From Myxococcales bacterium UBA5297 (GTDB lineage Bacteria > Myxococcota > Myxococcia > Myxococcales > UBA5297), in contig DHSB01000051.1 of NCBI GenBank assembly GCA_002408385.1, positions 1-17,062 of the forward strand: a stretch of 17,062 nucleotides of DNA. Direction: 5' to 3'. Within the stretch, counting starts at the first letter, position 1, and the number at the start of each line of letters is the position of its first letter. The position numbers and the translations under genes were made by a program. This document shows, piece by piece, positions 1 through 6,876 of the stretch. The notes below the pieces were generated by a model. The model was not told where the DNA came from and made no database searches. It saw nothing but the letters and a program-made list of their open reading frames with translations.

Positions 1-476
1 CCCGAGCGCAGGTCGGCGTCGATCGCCATCTGCTTGCCCGGCATCGCGTCGAGGGTGAAGCGGGCGCCGACCTCGGCGACGCGTTCGGCGCCCTTGGCGA
101 CCACCAGGAACTGCACCAGGGTGATGATCGCGAAGATCACCGCGCCGACCACGTAGTCGCCCTGGATGACGAACTGGCCGAAGGCCTGGATCACCTCGCC
201 CGCGTGCGCTTCGAGCAGCGCCAGCCGGGTCGAGGAGATGTTGAGCGCGAGGCGAAACATCGTGGTGATGAGCAGCAGGGTCGGGAAGGCGGCCACCTTG
301 AGCGCCTCTTTGGCGTAGAGCGCGGCGACGAGCAGCAACGCGGCCAGGGCGAGGTTGAGGGCGAGCAGGGCGTCGAGCAGCCAGGGAGGCAGCGGGACGA
401 TCATCGCTCCGACGATGCCGATGACGGCCAAGGCCAGGTAGACGTCGGCGTACTTGGCGCTGAAGAGACTCTTCAT
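1..476 (-). CDS. sctV: Type III secretion export gate protein SctV (FlhA/YscV family), N-terminal part
   Basis: SctV forms the nonameric inner-membrane export gate of the type III secretion system. Only the first 158 codons are in the window; the C-terminal cytoplasmic domain lies beyond position 1. Hydrophobic segments are visible at about residues 13-30, 34-52, 63-80 and 108-127. They are followed by the family hallmark RFTLDAMPGKQMAIDADLR at residues 139-157, which is near-invariant in FlhA/SctV. The ATG at 476 is preceded by AAGGAG at good spacing. It overlaps the sctU stop by the tetranucleotide ATGA, which implies translational coupling. It is the last gene visible in the operon. The family assignment is certain. 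Assignment to a T3SS rather than a flagellum rests on the neighbours: a SctJ lipoprotein and a SctI-type rod protein. Confidence 0.97.
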   Translation of the reverse strand, partial: MKSLFSAKYADVYLALAVIGIVGAMIVPLPPWLLDALLALNLALAALLLVAALYAKEALKVAAFPTLLLITTMFRLALNISSTRLALLEAHAGEVIQAFGQFVIQGDYVVGAVIFAIITLVQFLVVAKGAERVAEVGARFTLDAMPGKQMAIDADLRS

Positions 477-1543
477 CGCACGCTCCTTCTGTTCGGGCGG
501 GCCTCGGCAGGCAGCGCGCCCATCTCGAAGACCTTGCGCAGGACGACGGCGGCGGCTTGGTAGAGCTCCTCGGGCACCTCCTCGCCCACGTCGAAGCGCA
601 CCAAGGCGCGGGCGAGCGGCACGTCGCGCACCACCGGGACCCGGTGGCGCCGGGCGAGCCAGCGCAGCTTGGCCGCTTCCTCGTCGGTCCCCTTGGCGAC
701 GAGCGTGGGCGCCGCGGCTTCTTTCGGCACGTAGCGCAGGGCGACCGAGACATGGGTCGGGTTGACGACGAGCACAGTCGCCTTCTGCACGCCGCGCGCG
801 GCGGTGCCGTTGGCCAGCGACTTGTGCAGCGCCTTACGCTTGGACTTGAAGTGAGGATCGCCTTCGGACTGCTTGTGCTCCTGCTTCAAATCGTCCCGGC
901 TCATCATCAGGCCCTTGAGGTGGGCGTGGCGCTGGTAGAGGTAGTCGAAGCCGCCGAGCAGGATGGCCGCGCCGAGCGCCTTGACGACGAGCCCGCGGAC
1001 CAGCCCGAAGCCGGTGGACATCGCCGTGAAGGCCTCGAGCCGCGGCAGGCCGGCGACGACCCGCAGCCCGTCGCGCAGCGCGGCGTAGGCGAGCCAGAGG
1101 ATGACCACGGTGATGAGCAGGGCCTTGAGCGCCTCGACCAGGCTGCGGACCGAGAAGACGCGCTTGAAGCCCTTGGCCAGGCTCAGATTCTCGAGCTTGG
1201 GGGCGACCGCCGTGACGTTGAACAAGACCCCGACCTGCAGCCCCGCGCCGGCAAGCGCGCCGAGCGTGGCGGCCAGAAGGACGGGCAAGCTCGCCGCCGC
1301 CAAAGCCTCCCAGGCGTGGGCGATGGCCGTGCTCGCCGACAGGGTGCCGCTCGCCGCGTCGTGCAGGGTCGCGCGGGTATAGGCGAAGAGGGAGGCGCCC
1401 GCGGCCGGCGCCATCGCCAGCAGCGCGCCGAGGGTGCAGAGGCTGGCCAGCGCCGCGGCGAGTGTCTGCGAGCGGGCGAGGTTGCCCTTCTGCCGGGCGT
1501 CGCGCAGGCGCTTTGGGGACGGGGGTTCGGTCTTGGCGCTCAT
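473..1543 (-). CDS. sctU: Type III secretion export switch protein SctU (FlhB/YscU family)
   Basis: SctU is the autoproteolytic substrate-specificity switch of the export apparatus. The 356-aa product is normal for the family. The N-terminus has the typical KTEPPSPKRLRDARQKG motif (residues 4-20), followed by four membrane segments at about 29-50, 82-105, 138-156 and 180-200. The cytoplasmic domain has the autocleavage site NPTH at 261-264 in the context VVNPTHVSVALRY, and Asn261 is where cleavage is expected. The ATG at 1543 overlaps the sctT stop (ATGA), and its own stop overlaps the sctV start (ATGA). The start itself has only a weak GGTGGG upstream, which fits coupled re-initiation. The reading frame stays open far upstream through sctT, but that extension has no family similarity. 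Confidence 0.98.
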   Translation of the reverse strand: MSAKTEPPSPKRLRDARQKGNLARSQTLAAALASLCTLGALLAMAPAAGASLFAYTRATLHDAASGTLSASTAIAHAWEALAAASLPVLLAATLGALAGAGLQVGVLFNVTAVAPKLENLSLAKGFKRVFSVRSLVEALKALLITVVILWLAYAALRDGLRVVAGLPRLEAFTAMSTGFGLVRGLVVKALGAAILLGGFDYLYQRHAHLKGLMMSRDDLKQEHKQSEGDPHFKSKRKALHKSLANGTAARGVQKATVLVVNPTHVSVALRYVPKEAAAPTLVAKGTDEEAAKLRWLARRHRVPVVRDVPLARALVRFDVGEEVPEELYQAAAVVLRKVFEMGALPAEARPNRRSVR

Positions 1544-2358
1544 CTTGGCCCACCGATGGCTGCATTGAGGATGCCGACAGCGTTCGCGGCCTCGGCGGCC
1601 TCGGCGAGCAGGCGGTTGGATACCGTGCCGAGCGCGAAGAGGATGGCCGAGCCGCCGAGCAGCAGCTTCACCGGGGCTCCGAGCGAGGCGAGGTTGAGCG
1701 AGGGAGCGATGCGCGCGGCGACCCCGAGCCCCGCGTCGACGAGGAGCGCGACCGCGGCGGCGGGAGCTCCGATGGCGAGGCCGGTCGCCAGTGCGCTCGT
1801 CGCCCGGGCGAGCGCCACCTCGACCAGAACAGTCGTGTCGCCCAACGAGCCAGCCAGGCCGAGGGGGGCGAGCCGGAAGCTGCCGAGGACCGCGGTGGCC
1901 ATCATGCGGTAGAGCGGGCCGGCGAAGACGAGCGCGCAGAGCAGTTGATAGAGCAGGTCGCCGGTCGCCGCCTCGCGTGAGCCGGTCGCCGGGAGTGAGG
2001 CCTCGGCGTTGGCGCCGCGGAAGGTGTCGAGGAAGCGGCCGCCCATCCGCGCCGCGTCGAAGGGAAGCGAGGCCACGAAGGCGATGGTGGCCCCGCAGAG
2101 CAGCTCTCGCGCGAACGCCCCGAGGACCGAGAAGGCATCGGCATCGGTGCCCGGCGCCGGCGACACCGCGCCGGCGAAGTGCGCATGCAGCGAGAGGCCG
2201 AGGCACAGGGAGAGGCGCACCGTGTTGGGCGCGGCCTGGCCGCCGAACAGCGGGCAGAAGAGGGTCGCGGGCGCGATGCGGGCGGCCACGAGCGCGACCG
2301 CGAGCAGGTGCGGCCGGATGAGCTCGACGGCATCGGTGAAGACGTCGGCGAGGTTCAT
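1540..2358 (-). CDS. sctT: Type III secretion export apparatus protein SctT (FliR/YscT family)
   Basis: SctT joins SctR and SctS in the helical export-gate complex at the inner membrane. The 272-aa product is very hydrophobic with about six membrane spans. It shows FliR-family features: an early R-x-x-P with FGG (ARIAPATLFCPLFGG, residues 26-40), a central RELLCGATIAF segment (84-94), and the late DAGLGVAARIAPSLNLASLG stretch (208-227) followed by PVK, matching the family's conserved D-x-x-x-G...P...G-x-P-x-K block. The ATG at 2358 overlaps the sctS stop as ATGA. The gene's TGA overlaps the sctU ATG in the same way. Confidence 0.96.
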   Translation of the reverse strand: MNLADVFTDAVELIRPHLLAVALVAARIAPATLFCPLFGGQAAPNTVRLSLCLGLSLHAHFAGAVSPAPGTDADAFSVLGAFARELLCGATIAFVASLPFDAARMGGRFLDTFRGANAEASLPATGSREAATGDLLYQLLCALVFAGPLYRMMATAVLGSFRLAPLGLAGSLGDTTVLVEVALARATSALATGLAIGAPAAAVALLVDAGLGVAARIAPSLNLASLGAPVKLLLGGSAILFALGTVSNRLLAEAAEAANAVGILNAAIGGPR

Positions 2359-2624
2359 CGGCCGACCCCCGGCAGCATCTTGAAGAGCTCGGAGGTGAAG
2401 CGCCCGAGCTGTGCGCCTATCCAGGGCCCGGCGACGACGAGCGAGAGGATCGCCGCTATCAGCTTGGGGACGACGGCGAGCGTCGATTCCTGGACCGAGG
2501 TGATGGCCTGCAGGGTGCTGAAGAGCGCACCCGCGACCAGGCTGGCGAGCAGCGGCGGCGCCGAGGCGAGGACCATCAGAAGCAGCGCCTCGCGGCCGAT
2601 GAGGATGAGGGCCGATTCGTCCAT
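2355..2624 (-). CDS. sctS: Type III secretion export apparatus protein SctS (FliQ/YscS family)
   Basis: The 89-aa, two-helix membrane protein has the length and pattern of FliQ/SctS. A first hydrophobic hairpin spans about residues 13-38. It is followed by the conserved loop QAITSVQESTLAVVPKL (39-55; family Q-A-x-T-x-x-Q-E-x-T-L-x-x-x-P-K) and a second helix at about 56-71 ending in GPWIG. The ATG at 2624 is chosen because GGAGGA lies six bases upstream and the family N-terminus starts here. A 15-codon upstream extension has no support. A 222-bp gap separates it from sctR, so this gene relies on its own ribosome binding site and not on coupling. Its stop overlaps the sctT start. Confidence 0.96.
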   Translation of the reverse strand: MDESALILIGREALLLMVLASAPPLLASLVAGALFSTLQAITSVQESTLAVVPKLIAAILSLVVAGPWIGAQLGRFTSELFKMLPGVGR

Positions 2625-2811
2625 CGGTAGTCCTCCGATCACCGACCGCATCGAAGCGGCCGAATCCAATCGGGATGCGCGCGCTGGCCGTTCGGCAGAA
2701 CGAGCCGGCAGCGGGGTTGGGGCGGCCAGAAGAGGCCTTGAAGCACCGTCGGGTTCTTCCCGGAGAGGGCAGGCCCTTTGTTGGCCGGGGCTGCTGCTGC
2801 CGCCTCGCGGC

Positions 2812-2839
2812 TCTCGATTGTCGACTCTCGACTTTCGAC
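2812..2839 (-). repeat. Heptanucleotide tandem repeat (4 x 7 bp) in the sctR-sctS gap
   Basis: On the minus strand four consecutive 7-mers read GTCGAAA, GTCGAGA, GTCGACA, ATCGAGA (consensus GTCGAGA). They begin 7 bp after the sctR stop. This is the main recognisable structure in the 222-bp non-coding gap (2625-2846). The rest of the gap carries only the sctS Shine-Dalgarno and no credible gene. The gap is the longest break among the R-S-T-U-V genes, which elsewhere overlap. Confidence 0.75.
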
Positions 2840-2846
2840 CAGCGGC

Positions 2847-3596
2847 CTAGCGGTAGCCGAGCACCAGCCCCTGAGAGAGCAACGTCCAGCCGTCGACCAT
2901 CACGAAGAGCAGCAGCTTGAACGGCAGCGAGACGCTCGTCGGCGACAGCGACTGCATGCCGAGCGCCAGCAGCAGGTTGGCGATGACCATGTCGAGCACG
3001 AGGAAGGGCAGAAAGACGAGGAAGCCGATCTGAAAGGCCTCCTTGAGCTCGCTCACCATGAAGGCGGGCACCGAGACGACGAGGTCTTCGGCGCCGACCT
3101 CGTCGGCGCGCTCCTCCCCGCGCAGCTCGCGGGCCATCTCGAGAAAGAGCGCCCGGTCTTCGAGATGACCGTGCTTGAGCAGGAAGCCCTTCAAAGGCGT
3201 GGCGGCCAGGGTGGCCGCGGCGAGCGCGGCCTCCGTGTCGTGTGCCTGGGCGAGCGCGCTCTTGCCTACACTCCACATCTCCTCGAAGACCGGGGCCATG
3301 ACATGCACCGAGAGGATGACCGCAAGGCCGGTGAGGACGGTCGTCGGGGGAATCTGCTGCGTGCCCATCGCCGAGCGGGCGATGGAGAGCACCACCGCGA
3401 CCTTGGAGAAGCTCGTGAGCATCAGGATGGCGAAGGGGATGACCGCCATCGCCGCGAGCAGGGCCATCATCGCCAGAGGCCGCGAGGCGAACGAGGCGTC
3501 GATCACCTCCGACGACTGCAGGATGGGGATGGCCTTCGGCTTGGCCAGGGCGCCGACGGGCGCGAGCACGACGGCCAAGGAGAGGAGGTGCTTCAT
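2847..3596 (-). CDS. sctR: Type III secretion export apparatus protein SctR (FliP/YscR family)
   Basis: SctR is the core pentameric component of the export gate. The 249-aa product begins with a signal-peptide-like stretch MKHLLSLAVVLAPVGALA. The family core follows: TSFSKVAVVLSIARSAMGTQ then QIPP (residues 61-84), a variable periplasmic segment with charged helices (about 105-175), and the C-terminal FMVSELKEAFQIGF with LPFLVLDMVIANLLLALGM (179-214). This is closer to flagellar FliP (about 245 aa, cleavable signal) than to YscR-type proteins (about 217 aa, no signal) as I recall them. The ATG at 3596 has AAGGAGG six bases upstream. It also overlaps the stop of the FliO-like gene as ATGA. Confidence 0.97.
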   Translation of the reverse strand: MKHLLSLAVVLAPVGALAKPKAIPILQSSEVIDASFASRPLAMMALLAAMAVIPFAILMLTSFSKVAVVLSIARSAMGTQQIPPTTVLTGLAVILSVHVMAPVFEEMWSVGKSALAQAHDTEAALAAATLAATPLKGFLLKHGHLEDRALFLEMARELRGEERADEVGAEDLVVSVPAFMVSELKEAFQIGFLVFLPFLVLDMVIANLLLALGMQSLSPTSVSLPFKLLLFVMVDGWTLLSQGLVLGYR

Positions 3597-4003
3597 CGCG
3601 CGCCTCCTTCCGGAAGCTCGTCGCCGGCGGGCACAGGCTTGCTCGTCAGCAGGCTCGCGAAGCCGTCCCCGTAGGCCAGGACGAGCCGCTGTCCCTCGGC
3701 GTCGACGAGCGCGATGCCGGTCTTGGGCGACAAGCTCGTGCGCGCGACGACGCGCAGCGCAGCCGCCGCCGCCACCGTTCGCTGTCGGGCCGCGAGGAAG
3801 CGCAGCGCGAAGAAGGCGAGGAACGTCGCGCCCGCGAGCGCAGCGAGCACCCGCGCGCTCTGGCCGGCGAAGCTCACCGCGCCGGAGAGGAAGGGCAGCG
3901 CCACCAGCCCCGCGAGCCCGACAGCAGCCTGGAGAATCGGCTTGCGAGGCTTGCCCCGGGGGGGCGCTTGGAGGGCGCCGCGAAGGCATTCGGCAAAGCT
4001 CAT
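3593..4003 (-). CDS. FliO-like membrane protein of the type III secretion operon
   Basis: The product has 136 aa. Two hydrophobic segments (about residues 23-40 and 51-72) are followed by a small cytoplasmic domain reading LRVVARTSLSPKTGIALVDA then EGQRLVLAYGDGFASLL (83-119). This matches the FliO pattern: a short beta-rich domain with a VV...LGP+..L.LV.V....LVLG....V..L layout after a transmembrane helix. FliO helps assemble FliP in flagella. The gene lies exactly where fliO sits, between the SctQ/FliN gene and the SctR/FliP gene, and overlaps sctR by ATGA. The ATG at 4003 is preferred because AAGGAGG lies five bases upstream, inside the end of sctQ. A TTG at 4018 could add five residues. 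The call rests on pattern and synteny; FliO is poorly conserved, so confidence is moderate. Confidence 0.7.
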   Translation of the reverse strand: MSFAECLRGALQAPPRGKPRKPILQAAVGLAGLVALPFLSGAVSFAGQSARVLAALAGATFLAFFALRFLAARQRTVAAAAALRVVARTSLSPKTGIALVDAEGQRLVLAYGDGFASLLTSKPVPAGDELPEGGAR

Positions 4004-4014
4004 GAGAGCCTCCT

Positions 4015-4245
4015 TCAAGAGAGCAGGGCGATGATTCGGGCGCCGACCTCGCCGCCGATGTCAACGAGCTCGGCCTTGGCGAAGGGCTTCTCGCCGACCA
4101 TCAGCACGACCGGGTCGGTCAGGCTCATGTCCAGGCCCAGGACCGCGCCGGGCTGAAGCTGGCCGAGTTGAGACAGAGGGATTCGGACCCGGGCGAGCTC
4201 GACTTCGATCTGGATCGGCAGTGGCGGCGGAATGGCTGCGGACAT
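4015..4245 (-). CDS. Probable internally initiated SctQ-C (SpoA2-only product)
   Basis: Codon 292 of sctQ is an ATG at 4245. Initiation there would give a 76-aa protein starting MSAAIPPPLPIQIEVEL that consists of the second SpoA domain only. Directly upstream the coding sequence contains a perfect GGAGG five bases from this ATG, within codons for Pro-Glu-Val. In several T3SS (YscQ, SsaQ, Spa33) an internal start producing just such a C-terminal SctQ fragment is established; it dimerises and joins full-length SctQ in the sorting platform. Here the product is inferred from the start signal and the domain boundary, and expression is not shown. Confidence 0.6.
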   Translation of the reverse strand: MSAAIPPPLPIQIEVELARVRIPLSQLGQLQPGAVLGLDMSLTDPVVLMVGEKPFAKAELVDIGGEVGARIIALLS

Positions 4246-5118
4246 GAGCACCTCCGGGGCAAGGGCGGCGGCGGAATACGACGCGTAGGTGAAAGAGCGA
4301 GCGGCCAATTCGCCGTTCAGGTGGAAGCCGTCGAAGGCGAGGCGCGCCGCGCCGGCCGCGCCCTCGTCTCTGCGCTCGAGGCCAGAGAGGAGCAGCGCGT
4401 CGCCGACGGTGAGTCGCGCGAGATCGGCGGGCTCGATCTCCGCAGACCCCGCCATGAGGCAGGCCTGGAGAGTCAAGGGCAGCAGCTCGTCGGAGAGCGG
4501 CAGGCAAGCTGCTTCATTCATCCTGCAGAGGCGCACGAGAGTCCGCGAGGGGATCAGGAGACGGCCCGAGCCCCCGGCCGCGCCGGAGGAGAGGTCGAAG
4601 TCGACCCCGCACCAGTCGGGCTCGAGGGCGAAGATCGCCTCGACTTCGGCGGGCGTGCGCGCGACGCACGAGAAGCGAGCCGCGAGCGCCTCCTCGATGA
4701 CCGGTATCTCGCGCACCGCGCGCAGCGCGCAGAGGGCGAGGTAGCTCAAGCTCGCCACCTCGGCGTTGGTGAGCGCCCCGGGAGCGAAGGCGGCGCCGCT
4801 GCCGCCGGCGAGGCTGTCGACCAGGGCCGCGACGAGCCCCTCCTCGACTTCGATGAGCAGGTACTCGCGGGTGTTCGCGAGCGCGACGACCAGGTAGCAG
4901 CAGCCCGAGGGGAGCCTGTGTACATCGACGGGGGCCTCGAGTCGGCGGGCCGTGGCGCTGACCGGAGCACCGAGCGCCGCTTCGAGGACGGCCGTAGTCC
5001 GTAGCAGCGAGTCCGCGCCGGCTGCGCGAACCGCGGGTGAGCGCTGCAGCGCACACCAAGCCTGCGTGAAGGGGCGCAGCAGCGAAGCATCCAGGGGCGA
5101 GACCGATGAGCGATCCAT
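4015..5118 (-). CDS. sctQ: Type III secretion cytoplasmic ring/sorting platform protein SctQ (FliM/FliN-like, SpoA domains)
   Basis: The product has 367 aa. The C-terminal domain at about residues 300-366 (PIQIEVELARVRIPLSQL, GQLQPGAVLGLD, and KAELVDIGGEVGARI) is a clear SpoA/FliN-type domain. A second SpoA-like segment lies at about 213-287 (LPLTLQACLMAGSAEIEPAD, LARLTVGDALLL). The N-terminal 200 residues are less conserved, as usual for SctQ. SctQ builds the pods of the cytosolic sorting platform that bind SctL and the cargo. The ATG at 5118 has GGAGG nine bases upstream. An in-frame GTG at 5178 lacks a Shine-Dalgarno. The stop lies 11 bp before the FliO-like ATG. The gene also contains a strong internal start, listed separately. 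Confidence 0.9.
   Translation of the reverse strand: MDRSSVSPLDASLLRPFTQAWCALQRSPAVRAAGADSLLRTTAVLEAALGAPVSATARRLEAPVDVHRLPSGCCYLVVALANTREYLLIEVEEGLVAALVDSLAGGSGAAFAPGALTNAEVASLSYLALCALRAVREIPVIEEALAARFSCVARTPAEVEAIFALEPDWCGVDFDLSSGAAGGSGRLLIPSRTLVRLCRMNEAACLPLSDELLPLTLQACLMAGSAEIEPADLARLTVGDALLLSGLERRDEGAAGAARLAFDGFHLNGELAARSFTYASYSAAALAPEVLMSAAIPPPLPIQIEVELARVRIPLSQLGQLQPGAVLGLDMSLTDPVVLMVGEKPFAKAELVDIGGEVGARIIALLS
4251..4255 (-). promoter_or_regulatory. Internal Shine-Dalgarno for SctQ-C
   Basis: The minus strand reads GGAGG followed by TGCTC and ATG. The motif sits inside sctQ in frame, just before the SpoA2 domain. It is as strong as the signals of the main genes of this operon. Confidence 0.6.
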
Positions 5119-5275
5119 CCGTAGCGACCTCCGAAGCAAAGCGCGGAAACCCTCCTTCAGCCGGCGTGCCACCGGCACACAGACGCCCGAGCCCGCGGAA
5201 CTTCAGGGCTTCTGGGCGACCGGGCTCCTCGCCGGTTGTTCCAGGTCGGGACCGGGGCGGCTCGGGGCGGGATGC

Positions 5276-5812
5276 TCAGCCGCCGACCAGTCGGGAAGCG
5301 ACCCGGCGCGCGTAGCTCTCGAGCGCCGCGTGGGGAGCGCCGGGCGATTCCCACGCTCGCCGCACTTCCGGCAAATAGAGGAGCGGCTCGCGCACCTCGG
5401 AAGGAAGCGAACGGCAGGCGAGCGCCGCGAGCCAGGGGGAGCAAGTGCGCAGCTCGGAGAGCGCGGCGCGCGAGACCTCGCGCGAGAGGGCGGGTGAGAG
5501 CTGCCGGGCAAAGATGCCGATGCGCTCGCGCCGCTCGAGCGTGGAGAGCGCCTGTGCCGCCTCGATGAGTCTGCCCGCTCGACCTGGCTCGGCGAGCTGC
5601 AGCAGCTCTGGTGCTTCCTTTGCGTTGAGCGTGCAGCAGAGGACGACGAGGCGCTGCTCGTCTGGCTCGAGGGCGTTGAGGAGACCCGAGGGCGAGACGA
5701 TCTCGGTCGCTGCCTCGGAGGGGGCCACTTCGCTGCGGTCGGCGGCCTCGACCCGGGCAGCGCGGCGCCCTCCGCAGCTCGTCGCTGCCTGCCGATGTGG
5801 GCGTTCAGCCAT
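5276..5812 (-). CDS. Unrecognised helical protein between sctJ and sctQ (SctK or FliG-N candidate)
   Basis: The product has 178 aa. The first 40 residues are polar and probably disordered. The rest is all-helical with no membrane span or signal peptide, so it is likely cytoplasmic. Residues 52-89 (RLVVLCCTLNAKEAPELLQL, AEPGRAGRLIEAAQAL) have the spacing of a FliG N-terminal armadillo-like helix pair (compare hydrophobic LLLSLG..x..EVL..L...E...L..A.A.L). Further helices carry LSPALSREVSRAALSEL and SPWLAALACRSLPSEV. The position right after the SctJ ring gene is that of fliG after fliF in flagella, and an accessory sorting-platform protein (SctK) is also plausible. The ATG at 5812 has GAGGA upstream. 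Gaps of 113 bp to sctJ and 157 bp to sctQ hold nothing I recognise. The gene is very likely real, but its function is unassigned. Confidence 0.75.
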   Translation of the reverse strand: MAERPHRQAATSCGGRRAARVEAADRSEVAPSEAATEIVSPSGLLNALEPDEQRLVVLCCTLNAKEAPELLQLAEPGRAGRLIEAAQALSTLERRERIGIFARQLSPALSREVSRAALSELRTCSPWLAALACRSLPSEVREPLLYLPEVRRAWESPGAPHAALESYARRVASRLVGG

Positions 5813-5925
5813 GGGTTCCTCGGTCTCTAGGAGAGGCCTTCGAATCGCGGTTCAGGTGGAAGCGGCAGTCACTGACCGCTCCCTGCAGGAACGGGCGCCT
5901 CGCGCGAGCTGCGCAAAAACCCGCC

Positions 5926-6726
5926 TCAAGCAGCGCGCTGGGGGGCGACCGCCCGCCTCGAAGCGGTGCCACTGTCGACGAGCGGCGTCGGCTGCTCCCT
6001 TGCGGTTCCCATACGCTGGCGCAGCCGCCGCAAGTGCAGGAGAACCAGCGCCAACGCAATCGAGAGCAGCGCGACGAGGACCGCGGCGAGAACGAGGGGC
6101 CAGCGCGCGGTCGGCGTCGAAGGCGAGCCGGCGAGCGCCACAGGGGAGGGCGGCAGCTCTGAAACCATCACGGCGACGCTCTGGGGCGAAAGCCCGTCGA
6201 CGCTCCCGGCGACCAGTGCCTGGATTTCGCCTCGGCGCGACTCGATCGCTTGGGCCATTCCGTTCTTCGCCTTCAGCAGCACCGAGGCGCGCGACTGCGT
6301 CTCCCTGCGAAGAGCGCTCTGCGCGCTCGCTGGCGTCGCGACGATGTGGACGCGCGCGTTGACGACGCCTTCGAGCTCGGCGAGGGTCTGCGAGAGCTCT
6401 CCGGCGAGTGCATGGATGAAGAGCGCGCTCTCCTCCGTAGCGGTAGGCACCATGCTGCCCGTGCCGAAGACCTCGGCGAACCCGGGCGCCTGTTTGCGCG
6501 GCAGGCCGTGGTCGTCGAGGAGCTTGATGGCGGCCGTGGTGCGGTCGGCCGGCACTGCAATCGCCCACTTCGCGTCCCGGCCTCCGCCTCGCACCTTGCG
6601 CGCCTCGACGCCGGCCTCGTTGAGGAGGGCCTCGATCTCGTTGGCCTGTGTCTCGTCGAGGTCGTGCTGAATCTTCTGCTCGCAGCCCGCCAGCACGACA
6701 ACCGCGAGGACGACGATGCGTTTCAT
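5926..6726 (-). CDS. sctJ: Type III secretion inner ring lipoprotein SctJ (YscJ/FliF family)
   Basis: The product has 266 aa. It has a lipoprotein signal with lipobox LAGC (lipidated Cys15), then the SctJ periplasmic region. That region shows QHDLDETQANEIEALLNEAG (20-39), GLPRKQAPGFAEVFGTGSMV (74-93), and LAGELSQTLAELEGVVNARV with HIV (107-129). These match the two ring-building motifs of the family. A single C-terminal membrane helix (210-232) and a basic tail (RRLRQR) follow. This is the short T3SS form, not the FliF form of over 500 residues, which argues that the locus is a non-flagellar T3SS. The ATG at 6726 has AGGAGG five bases upstream. The frame stays open to 6837, but that extension would bury the signal peptide. 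Confidence 0.96.
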   Translation of the reverse strand: MKRIVVLAVVVLAGCEQKIQHDLDETQANEIEALLNEAGVEARKVRGGGRDAKWAIAVPADRTTAAIKLLDDHGLPRKQAPGFAEVFGTGSMVPTATEESALFIHALAGELSQTLAELEGVVNARVHIVATPASAQSALRRETQSRASVLLKAKNGMAQAIESRRGEIQALVAGSVDGLSPQSVAVMVSELPPSPVALAGSPSTPTARWPLVLAAVLVALLSIALALVLLHLRRLRQRMGTAREQPTPLVDSGTASRRAVAPQRAA

Positions 6727-6876
6727 CACGACCTCCTGACCAGGCACGGGGTCACCGAAAGAGTGCGCTCGGGCGAATCGGCCCGCGAGGCCCCGCGGTC
6801 CGCATGGGGCGCGGTTGGGGCGCCGGGAGGCGGGCATGAGGCGCGCGTGGCAAGGCGCCCGAAGGCCCGCGCCGCG

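Noticed and set aside
557..1912. 451-codon plus-strand open frame opposite sctU/sctT
   Set aside because: This is a GC-driven antisense shadow rich in Glu/Arg/Gly/His. The opposite strand encodes unmistakable SctU and SctT.
4015..5178. GTG start adding 20 residues to SctQ
   Set aside because: No Shine-Dalgarno precedes it, and the added sequence is a basic stretch unlike SctQ N-termini. The ATG at 5118 has GGAGG.
5926..6837. Upstream ATG extending SctJ by 37 residues
   Set aside because: It would bury the lipoprotein signal. The downstream ATG has an ideal AGGAGG and starts the MKRIVVL signal peptide.
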